Source: Tridacna crocea
Lineage: Eukaryota > Mollusca > Bivalvia > Cardiida > Cardiidae
Reading direction: 5' to 3'
Length of the DNA stretch: 64,000 nt
NCBI GenBank assembly: GCA_943736015.1
Contig: OX031070.1
Location: 41,378,173 to 41,442,172, forward strand
Part shown: piece by piece, positions 56,430 to 64,000 of the stretch
Position numbering within the stretch: the stretch's first letter is position 1
Layout: each line of letters begins with the position of its first letter
Notes under the pieces: model-generated
Databases searched by the model: none
What the model saw: the letters and a program-made list of their open reading frames with translations, nothing else
Told to the model about the DNA's origin: nothing
Program-made: the position numbers and the translations under genes

Positions 56430-56765
56430 TTTTATTGGGTGTCTGAAATTTTCATTTTCGTTAGATAACATGTTTTGGCCACCAACAGATATCCTATGGC
56501 TACAGTATAATACCATGTGGGCATCAGATGATATATTTGGGGTACAAAATAGTATCGTGTTGCCATGAAATAATATCTTGTAGCTATAAAATGATATCTT
56601 TTGGACTTAAAATAGATGTTTGGGCTACACAAGAATATTGTGTTGTATTAAATAATATCTTGTGGACATGAAATGATATCTATAAAGCTACAAAATACTA
56701 CCTTGTGATCATGAAATAATAGCTTGTGGCCACAAAATGATATCATATGGCCACAATTCATAGCA
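56430..56765 (-). repeat. Minisatellite before exon 9
   Basis: Degenerate ~20-25-bp units built on AAATGATATCTTGTGGCCAC, about 14 of them, ending ~90 bp before the exon acceptor. Confidence 0.85.
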
Positions 56766-56853
56766 ATGAGGAAATTGTATTTTCTTGAATGTTTTTGCTA
56801 TAGTGCTGTTTAGTGCACTGTTCATGGTAATTCATTCATATTTCTTATTGCAG

Positions 56854-56938
56854 GGTGCGATCATGCATGACCTTGAACTTTCTAGAGACAAAGCTGTTGA
56901 GAAGTTGAAGGAAACCAGAGGCAAAGTACGATTAAAAA
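56854..56938 (+). CDS. Exon 9: coiled coil continued (last exon I can support)
   Basis: An 85-nt exon with a TTTCTTATTGCAG acceptor and GTAAGT donor, phase 0 in and phase 1 out. It reads GAIMHDLELSRDKAVEKLKE and ends in a basic run, continuing the coiled coil of exon 8. The donor is strong, so at least one more exon should follow. It is flanked by an inverted repeat pair (56143-56385 and 58655-58895) and preceded by a minisatellite. Confidence 0.7.
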
Positions 56939-57038
56939 GTAAGTTTGATAAATATGCAGTTCATTTTGATCAAAACAATATGGAACAGGCACTATTTTTA
57001 GCTTAACTTTTTTCTGGAGAAAAAATTGGGGTTTTGCC

Positions 57039-57310
57039 ATAGCCCATTACCAAAAGACAAAATTTTAGATTGATCAAAATTGAAAGCATTTGAAGAGGAC
57101 AAAATAAATATGACTAAAGAATTGAAATTTGTTTTAGGATGGGAAGAAAACATTGTGGGAAAAGGAGAAAATGCTGGTACTCAAAAATTTGTTTTCCAAA
57201 GGGTGGAAAACATTGTGGAGAAAAAGAGAAAATGCTGCTTATAATCCCGTAATGTTTTTCAGAGAGCCTCTTTCTTGGGGTCAGAAAAACCTGGTTTTGT
57301 TTGGTAAAAG
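57039..57310 (-). mobile_element. Hairpin MITE with internal duplication
   Basis: The block GAAAACATTGTGG...AAAATGCTG occurs twice in the same direction (57147 and 57207), with only part of a right arm. Confidence 0.75.
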
Positions 57311-57314
57311 TTTT

Positions 57315-57584
57315 AGTTCTTGCTTTACAAAAAGAAAGACAGCATCTCCTGGGTCCATATTCACCAACTATTCTTGAGAACGTTCTTAGTCTTATTCTCC
57401 TGAATTTTGTCACTATGAAAGTAACAGAACTTCTGATTGGCTAAACCATTTGGTTTAGCCAATCAGATGTTCTGTTACTTTCACAGTTAGAAAATCTTGA
57501 AGAGAAGGACAAAGAATGTTCTTAAGAATGTTTGGTGAATCAAACCCAGGTGGTGCTGTCTTTTTTTTTTGTGAAGCAAGAACT
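57315..57584. mobile_element. Foldback element, family C, copy 2
   Basis: An inverted repeat of ~270 bp: outer AGTTCTTGCTTTACAAAAAG against GTGAAGCAAGAACT, inner CTGATTGGCTAAACC / GGTTTAGCCAATCAG. The outer ~40 bp per arm is absent from copy 1 at 42785. Confidence 0.9.
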
Positions 57585-57793
57585 TCAACATTTTATAATT
57601 TTCTACGTCATTACTGAAGATATTTATTTCCCTTTTTTTTTACTTAGATTTTCCATAAAACGCATTTATGATCAAGCGTTAGCACTCATAATTATAGTTC
57701 TATTTTGTTCTGCTGCAGAACAGCAAGGAAAATGTTTGGCTCATCATTTTGACATGGTTTTTCAATTTATTAGATCTTCACTCTTTACATGAC

Positions 57794-58654
57794 AACTGAA
57801 TGTCTGAGCTTTTCCAAGTTTGAAACATTAAGATCATGACACATGAGATGTATGAGATCATAATGGTTACATCATCATGCTTACGTAAGTACGATCCACT
57901 TGATTGATGCCTGTCATTGATTTTGTGACATTCCCCACAGACTTTGTAGCTGTTATTGACAATGTATACTATTGTGGTGAACTCTGTAATGTTTTAACTT
58001 CAGACTAATTATTGTTCTGACAAGTTTCATTTTCCGGAATTTCTATCTTTGCCTTTGCATTGAAGTATATCAGTAAAAATGTTACTGAATTTTTTGAGAG
58101 AAAGATTCCGTTATGTTGACATTGAAAATTTGAAAAAAATATATATATGGTTTATATTGATAATGGTTGTAGATAAACCAAATGATTTTGTGTGTGTGTT
58201 TGTAGAACTTGATATTATAAATTCTAGTGAATCTTCTTAACCATAAATTCCCTTTTTTACACATACATTATATGTGTATAATAATCGTGACTTTCATGAT
58301 ACTTTTTCTGCATGTTTTGGATATTTTGTATGTAGATATGAGGTATTCTTCAGCAAATGGAGGCTTGATACACCTCTTTGATGCATCATTCCAAGCAAGT
58401 CATCACATAATTATGGATATGTAGAAATATCTCTATCTTATAACTTTGTGCATCATAAAGTAGAATGGTCCTTTGACATGCAGAACATTTACAAATAGAA
58501 AGAAGCATCAGCCAGTGTAGGTTGATACTTTTTTTCAGAGAGCATGGCTCATATACAACTTAGACCCAATATAGATGGTGCAGAACAAAGCAGTATATGA
58601 ATATGTCAACATAGTAATTAGGTTGGTTTGAAGCTGGTGTAAAGATATCAGATT
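57794..58654. other. No supported exon
   Basis: AT-rich DNA; continuing intron or 3' region of the SAM/PDZ gene. Confidence 0.4.
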
Positions 58655-58895
58655 GGTCAGTGCCATCTTCGGGAGCCAAGGTTAGGATCACTATGTGGAT
58701 CTTACCTTGGCTGATTGAGCCCGATTTCGAGATTCCTGTGATGTGCCCTCTATTGGATGGTGGTTATTACCACCCTTTACATCATATTTCTAAAAGCCAA
58801 TGAAATATCATTTTAAAAACCGCTTATGAATGCACATGAATCGATAAACAGACATCCACTTGGGTTTCCATGTTTACCTTCTATTCGAAACGTAG
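58655..58895 (-). repeat. Inverted repeat partner 2 (flanks exon 9)
   Basis: Reverse complement of 56143-56385; CCATCTTCGGGAGCCAAGG ... GTTTCCATGTTTACCTTC. Confidence 0.85.
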
Positions 58896-58974
58896 CGACC
58901 TTGTTCTATTTTTATCAAAGATGAAATGCTACAAGTGATTTCATTTGTTGCAGTTAGAGCTGGCTGCATCCAAT

Positions 58975-59075
58975 GAAAAAGCGTATCGGGGGGAATGTAA
59001 AAATCAAGCTCGATCCGCCAAGGGTAGAGTAGCGTAGTGAATCGTTACCCTTGGCTTGCGAAGATGGGTCAGTGC
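58975..59075 (+). repeat. Third partial copy of the inverted-repeat family
   Basis: AAGCTCGATCCGCCAAGGGT ... GGCTTGCGAAGATGG, plus orientation, diverged. Confidence 0.7.
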
Positions 59076-59468
59076 AGATGTACCAGAAAGCCATACTGCG
59101 GAGAAGAAAAATTGCGCATTGCATCTTTGATAAAATGGGAGCATTTTTAAATTGCCTGAAATGAAGTGCTATATACTGCTAACATTATCTAGATGCAAAT
59201 CATGTTTTTTTTTTTTTCTTTGTTTCTGTTCTTTACTTAATGATACAATGTCATGGAATATGGTGCCTGTTTGAATCTTCTAGATGACAGATGTCACAAT
59301 TTACCCAAATTTTAGATGTTTGGACTATGTTTAAATCACGCATAGAATGTGGATATATCTGTGATTCCTCTGAAAACGTAGAAAACTTTTTTTGGAAAAA
59401 AGAGGACGCTACTTACCAGCATTTTTACCGTTTCCATTAATGATTTCAGAATATGTTTCCACAGGATT

Positions 59469-59663
59469 CAGAGCCCCAGATAGAGGGAGTGATTTTGATT
59501 TCGGAATTTAAGAAATATTGATAATTCTCCTCTAAACCCTATGTTGTGGTCACTCTTTAGGATCGTCTCATTGAGATGATTCTATTGAGTACCCACAATA
59601 CAGGGTTTGGAAGAGAAATAATGGATTTAGAATACCATCACTCCCTCTTATCTGGAGCTCTCA
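59469..59663. mobile_element. Foldback MITE, family B, copy 2
   Basis: GAGCCCCAGATAGAGGGAG against CTCCCTCTTATCTGGAGCTC; inner AACCCTATGTTGTGG / CCACAATACAGGGTT. Confidence 0.85.
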
Positions 59664-59679
59664 GGATTGTGAACTCTTT

Positions 59680-59908
59680 ACCAAACAGCTTTGTTTTTTG
59701 ACAACCCTGAGGAGGGAGGCTTTTGAAAACATTGTGGAAAAAGCAGAAAATGCTGGTATGCAGCATTTTCTGATTTTCCGACAATGTTTTATACCTTTCT
59801 AAGGACAATTTCAACCATTTAGAGCCACGTTACATAAAAAAATTATGTTGTCTGCTAATGCTTTTAGTTTTGATAAGTCTAAAATTTTGTTGTTTGGTAC
59901 AGTGTAAC
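59680..59908 (+). mobile_element. Hairpin MITE
   Basis: Left end GAACTCTTTACCAAACAGC, right end TTGGTACAGTGTAA; arms slightly decayed, centre GCTGGTATGCAGC. Confidence 0.85.
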
Positions 59909-60349
59909 CAGTAATCATCTTGAAATAGGATTGGTTAGTGCCTTTCTTGATGATAATTAGGTATTTTCATGACAGTGTAATAGTTCATTCTCACACTCTA
60001 TCCTCATCACCTCCTGAAAATTCAGTTGTCAAAGCAGACAATATTTAGGTGTGTTCTTATGGTGAACATTGTGGACACCCTGTTAGTAGGGGATGGGGTT
60101 GTGTCTGTGGCAATCCTAGGCAGAAATCCTTAAAGGGAGTTTTGGGACATGAACGCTTCAGTGTAGAAAATCTTGTTGGTTTTCTTGTTTGTACATTGGA
60201 ATGGGTCCTGGCTTGCTTTCCCAGTTTCCTTTACCTTGGTGCACCCACAGCAAACCTTTTTAAACACTTTTTAATTGTTTACCACAGAGTCCCAGGTTTC
60301 AATTAAGACAATGATTCTGATATTTGGTAAAATGGTATTTTCAGTTGTT
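59909..60349. other. No supported gene
   Basis: A GC-richer frame at 60049-60306 has no recognisable domain. Confidence 0.35.
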
Positions 60350-61092
60350 AGCTCACCCGAAGGTGAGCTTTTGTGATAGTGCTATGTCCATCATCCATTG
60401 TGTGTTGTGAAGGCATCAACAGTTATATGTATGTACCTTATGTGCACTCTAGAGGCCATATTTTTAGTCAGATACTCATGAATCTTGGTCAGAAAGTTTG
60501 TCTTGACAATATCTTGGACATTATATAAGTTTACATTTTCAGCCTGATGCTTATGAAACTTTGCCAGAATGTTTATGTTGATGATATCTTAGATAAGTTA
60601 AAAATTGGGTCATGTTTGAACAAAAAGTAGGTCAGAGGATCAGATCTTAAGAATACCTAATATGCACTCAAGAGGCTTCATTTTCAGCCTGATACTCCTG
60701 AAACTTAGAATGCTCTCATTGATGATTTCTGTTCCAAATAGAGTCACATGGAGCCACAAAAGTAGGTCACTCAGTCAAATCTTAGAAATGCTTTGTGTGC
60801 ACTTCAGAAGCCATTTTTTCAGCCTGATACTCAGGACACTAGGTCCAATTTTTTGTCCTAATGATAACTTAGATATGTTTGAAAAGGGATCATGTTGGAT
60901 CCAAAAGTAGGTCACAGGTTCATTTCTTAGAAAAACCTTGTTTCACTGTAGAGGCCATGTTTTCAGCCAGAAACTGATTAAATTAGGTCAGAATGTTTGT
61001 CTTGATGATATCTTGGAAAAATTTTATATTTGATCATTTTGGGTCAGGAAATAGTTCTCTGACCTAAATCTTAGAAAAACGTGGTGTGCACA

Positions 61093-61318
61093 TCAACTCT
61101 TTACCACACAATCACAAGTTTTAACAGTCTTGAAAGAAAAGCCTTTTGAAAACATTGTGGGAAAAGGAGAAATTGCTGGTTACCAGCATTTTCTTCTTTT
61201 CCCGCAATGTTCTCTACCCGTCCCAAAACAAATTATAGTGTTTCAGTTACTTTTATTTTGATGTCTGCAAATGCTTTGAATTTGGTCTGACCTAAAATTT
61301 TTGCGTTTGTTAATCAGT
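61093..61318 (+). mobile_element. Hairpin MITE nested in the AGCTCACC element
   Basis: CAACTCTTTACCACACAATC left end, GCGTTTGTTAATCAGTCAA right end; near-perfect hairpin. Confidence 0.85.
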
Positions 61319-61770
61319 CAAGGCAACATTTTCAGTCAGGTACTCATGAAAATAGGTCAGTTTGTTTTTGTTGATAAAATTCCTGACAAGTTTGAAATTG
61401 GGTCTTGTTATGTTTAAAATTAGGTCACTGAGCAAAAATTTAGAAAAAACCTTGTGTGTCCTCTACTAGAGGCCATATTTTCAGCCTGGTATTCATGAAA
61501 CTAGGCCAGAATGTTTGTCTTGATGACATCTCAGACAAGTATGGAATCAGGTCATATTAGGTCAAAAAGTGTGCCATAGTGCCAAATCTTTGAAAATCTT
61601 TTTTGCACTGCAGGGTCAAAAAAAATTCAGAATTAGTTCTTGTCCACCTAATATTTTGCACTCGTCCTACATTTAGACAAAGAAGGATGATCCACTTGCG
61701 CTCACCAAATTTGTACTAGTAAGGACGAGTGGACAAGTGGATTTTTACGACACTGCACTGATGGTATCTT

Positions 61771-62254
61771 TTAACCCTTTACCACATGACAGTATTTTAG
61801 ACCTATCCAAATTAGAAAGCATTTGCAGACAACACTTCCATTGTCACTTGTGGCTCAAATGATGCAATTTATTTTTTTGATAGCATAGAAAACTTTGTGG
61901 GGAAAGGAGACAATGCTGCTTACCAGCATTTTCTCCTTTTCCCACAATGTTTCCAACAGGCTTGTTTCCCATGGTCGTTAAAAGTCGTCATTGTGTGGTA
62001 ATACTCATCATATTTGGGCAGATTGTTAATCTTAACTCATTACCAAATGACAAAATTTTAGGTCTGTCCAAATCGAAAGCATTTGCAGACGACGAAATAA
62101 AACTGACTGAAACTTCGAAATTTGACTTGTGAAGGGTAGAAAACATTGTTGGAAAAGGAGAAAATGCTGGTTACCAGCATTTTCTCCTTTCCCACAATGT
62201 TTTCTAAAGGCTTCTTTCTTGGGGTTGTCAAAAGTAGGTATTATGTGGTAAAGT
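61771..62254 (-). mobile_element. Two hairpin MITEs nested in the AGCTCACC element
   Basis: 61771-62008 (variant body, GATGCAATTTATTTTTTTGA) and 62033-62254 (left TTAA 62033-62036), both with good palindromes; right targets decayed. Confidence 0.85.
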
Positions 62255-62309
62255 GACACTATCTTTGAAAAATTTCAACTTCGGTCACTCATGGTCAAAA
62301 TGTAAGTTA

Positions 62310-62540
62310 GGGTCCTGTGTGGCTCAGTGGTAAGGTGCAGGACTCGTTACCTGAAGGTCCCAGGTTCGAGCCTCACTAGCTCCGCTGGGCTTTTCACAGG
62401 AGTATCCTTGGGCAAGACACTTCAGAGCCTAGCCTAGTACTGGTGAAACCCAGGAAACATGAATAATTATGTGAACTGTTGCCGTGATATGACTGAAATA
62501 ACATTGAAAGTGGCGTAAAACACCATTCAAACAAACAAAC
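62310..62540 (+). mobile_element. tRNA-derived SINE, family 2
   Basis: Same structure as 37461-37693. Flanked by AAAATGTAAGTTA (62297-62309) and AAAATGTATGTTA (62541-62553). Confidence 0.9.
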
Positions 62541-62705
62541 AAAATGTATGTTACTTACACTTTATCGTTTTACCTCATTAAAACCAGGATCTTCTTTGCC
62601 TTATCAACCACAGATGACTATACTCAAGTGAACTCTATAGGGCCAATGGCCCTCTTGTTTCTTTACTTTTGCGTGCAAATGTTCATTTTGTTTCTTTTGT
62701 ACCAC

Positions 62706-63030
62706 TAACCCTTCACCAAGCAATCTTGTAATTTAGCGTACCTGGAGAAAAGTGCCTCTATAAACATTGTGGGAAAAGAAAAGTATGCTGGTAACAAGCA
62801 TTTTATTTTTTTTTTCCTTTCCCTAAAATTAATGTTTTCTACTTCTTTTAATCCTTTCCCAAACAATTCCAGGTTTTTACGACCCTAAGGCAGACACCTT
62901 TCGAAAACATTGTGGGAAAAGGAGAAAATGCTGGTGACCAGCATTTTCTCCTTTTCCCACAATGTTTTCTACCCTTCACAAAACAAATTTGAATTTTTGA
63001 TGTACGTTTAATTTGATCTCAATACATGTA
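62706..63030 (+). mobile_element. Two stacked hairpin MITEs
   Basis: 62706-62850 decayed; 62847-63030 of the CCCAAACAATTCCAGGTTTT end type with an intact palindrome (centre GCTGGTGACCAGC) but a truncated right end. Confidence 0.8.
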
Positions 63031-63105
63031 ATTGGATTTGCCTCTTGAAGGATAGAAACAGCATTCTTCTTGCAATGTTTATATAAGCCCTATCCTCGAG
63101 GGCCT

Positions 63106-63428
63106 TTAACCCTTTACCACACAATCCCTACTTTTGATGACCCTGAGAAAGAAGCCTATAGAAAAACATTGTGGGAAAAGGAGAAAATGCTGGTAACCAG
63201 CATTTTCTCCTTTTCCCACAATGTTTTCTACCCTTCACAAAACAAATTTGAATTTTTGATTTACGTTTAATTTGTCGTCTGCAAGAGCTTTGAATTTGGA
63301 CCAGGCTAAGATGTTGTCGTCTGGTAAAGGGTTAAAACAAATCCCAGCATTTGAACCAAGTTGAATTTGTTGTCTGCTATCACTTTTGATTTGGACAGAT
63401 ATGAGATTTTGTGATTTAGTAAAGTCAA
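63106..63428 (+). mobile_element. Hairpin MITE plus a decayed right half
   Basis: 63106-63335 has TTAA both ends and a near-perfect palindrome. 63340-63428 repeats only the right spacer and end (TGTTGTCTGCTATCACTTTT). Confidence 0.85.
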
Positions 63429-63501
63429 GGGTAATGGAACCTAAAAACAAGTGCTGGTTTTGGATCTGTAAACTGACAACAAGGCAAGGATTACCAAATG
63501 A

Positions 63502-63731
63502 TTAACTCATTACCACACAATCCCTACTTTTGACGCCCCTGAGAAAGAAGCCTTTTGAAAACACTGTGGGAAAAGGAGAAAATGCTGGTAACCAGCATTT
63601 TCTCCTTTTCCCACAGTGTTTTTTTAACCTTCCAGGAAGAAATTTCAATTTTTCAGTCACCTTTATTTTGTCGTCTGCAAATGCTTTCAATTTGGACCAG
63701 TCTAAAATTTTCTCGTATGGTAAAGAGTTAA
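63502..63731 (+). mobile_element. Hairpin MITE
   Basis: TTAA both ends; perfect CACTGTGGG / CCCACAGTG arms, same lineage as the copies nested in L elements. Confidence 0.95.
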
Positions 63732-63780
63732 TCTTTGTATGTGTTTTACACATGGAAACAAAGCCGTCTGCAGCTATTTC

Positions 63781-63862
63781 TAACTCTTTACCAAACAACA
63801 AAATTTTAGACTTGATCAAATAAAAGCATTTGCAGGCTACAAATTAAATTTATTTTCATTGC
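63781..63862 (-). mobile_element. Hairpin MITE left fragment
   Basis: CTAACTCTTTACCAAACAAC then AGCATTTGCAGGCTAC; stops before the palindrome. Confidence 0.7.
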
Positions 63863-63902
63863 TGAACTGAAGGTAGGCAGTCACTTTTGTTACTTTTTTG
63901 CC

Positions 63903-64000
63903 TTTAACCCTTTACTCCATAGATACTCATTTCTACTGGAATTACCATGTGGGGTATACTGGAATTGCTATGGCTGTTTGTCCATCCATCTGTCCGTCCG
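63903..64000 (+). mobile_element. Hairpin MITE subfamily-2 left end, then window edge
   Basis: TTTAACCCTTTACTCCATAG, ATACTCATTTCTAC; followed by a GTCCATCCATCTGTCCGTCC motif common at ends of bivalve repeats. Confidence 0.5.

Larger units (their letters stand above)
4741..56938 (+). other. SAM / PDZ-like / coiled-coil scaffold gene (partial, 9 exons seen)
   Basis: Gene-level entry for nine internal exons on the + strand. Exit and entry phases agree at every junction (0, 1, 1, 0, 2, 2, 0, 0), so all nine read as one open frame of about 380 residues. Order of parts: short acidic linker, SAM domain (exons 2-4), a serine/lysine-rich basic linker (exon 4), a PDZ-like domain (exons 5-6), a proline-rich acidic stretch (exon 7), then a heptad-like coiled coil (exons 8-9). 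SAM and PDZ domains bind protein partners and the coiled coil suggests oligomerisation, so a cytoplasmic or cortical scaffold is likely. That role is inference from domains. I cannot name the family. Exon 1 is entered in phase 1 and exon 9 exits in phase 1, so exons are missing at both ends. Introns are packed with transposons. Confidence 0.8.
60350..62662 (+). mobile_element. AGCTCACC-type element with ~140-bp internal units and four nested insertions
   Basis: Starts TTAGCTCACCCGAAGGTGAG and ends CAAGTGAACTCTATAGGGCC ... GGCCCTCTTGTTTC. Inside, AGAGGCCATATTTTCAGCCT-type units recur at about 60452, 60534, 60675, 60810, 60952, 61323 and 61466. Insertions: MITEs at 61093, 61771 and 62033 and a SINE at 62310. 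No transposase is recognised. Confidence 0.75.

Noticed and set aside
57719..57793. Terminal exon of the SAM/PDZ gene
   Set aside because: An acceptor (TTCTGCTGCAG) and phase agree and the frame ends in a stop, but the sequence has no coiled-coil or other recognisable character and no polyadenylation signal follows closely. Kept only as a possibility.
60049..60306. Small cysteine-rich secreted protein
   Set aside because: The first residues look cysteine-rich, but there is no signal peptide at the start, no splice or promoter support, and the rest shows no domain.
770..63960. CRISPR-like array (regular repeats)
   Set aside because: Repeats are of irregular spacing, in both orientations, with transposon borders and eukaryotic gene context.

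Overview
The window looks like nuclear DNA of a bivalve mollusc, probably a heterodont clam or mussel. It is AT-rich, with tiny coding exons separated by kilobase introns with GT-AG borders. It carries several tRNA-derived SINE families and the repeat types common in bivalves (the GCTCCCCGAAGGG and AGCTCACC elements), plus an intronless cGAS-like/Mab-21 gene with the C-terminal helical extension seen in bivalve members. The species assignment is inference. No prokaryotic or organellar features are seen.

Two genes can be supported. The first is a plus-strand gene of at least 52 kb, with nine internal exons at 4741, 6837, 8859, 18567, 43203, 43998, 45795, 46384 and 56854. All have plausible splice sites and all eight junctions agree in phase. 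It encodes a short linker, a SAM domain, a low-complexity basic stretch, a PDZ-like domain containing GDRIIEVNG and a coiled coil. Both ends of the gene lie outside what I can see. The second is a complete intronless 735-residue cGAS-like (Mab-21 fold) nucleotidyltransferase at 49736-51943, antisense inside the 10.4-kb intron between exons 8 and 9. A broken two-exon OB-fold gene lies at 13527-15024 in the intron before exon 4, and a candidate first exon lies at 34490.

Most of the rest is mobile DNA. The dominant element is a ~225-bp non-autonomous transposon with TTAA target sites, CCCTTTACCA-type ends and a near-perfect, loop-free ~67-nt palindrome at its centre. By eye there are about 65 copies and fragments, roughly a fifth of the window. 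They fall into at least four subfamilies whose palindrome arms differ by paired, compensating changes. They stack end to end sharing single TTAA sites, and they sit inside, or are split by, other elements. A second TTAA element (ends TTAAAGGTGG) occurs seven times, four of them carrying the hairpin element at one internal site, once in the opposite orientation.

Other content by region: 9-10 kb SINEs; 11.5-12.7 kb a GCTCCCC element; 16 kb a recent 188-bp tandem duplication; 20-25 kb repeated TGGCCC/hairpin composites; 27.4-28.4 kb a CTGCCACC-rich GC-rich block; 32.5-33.5 kb a terminal-inverted-repeat element splitting a hairpin element; 37.2-38.3 kb a Mutator-like element with 9-bp target duplication and a nested SINE; 42 kb and 57 kb long foldbacks; 52-53 kb a 155-bp tandem array; 56.4-56.8 kb a minisatellite; 60.3-62.7 kb an AGCTCACC-type element with four nested insertions. 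All boundaries were read by eye and degenerate copies are approximate.
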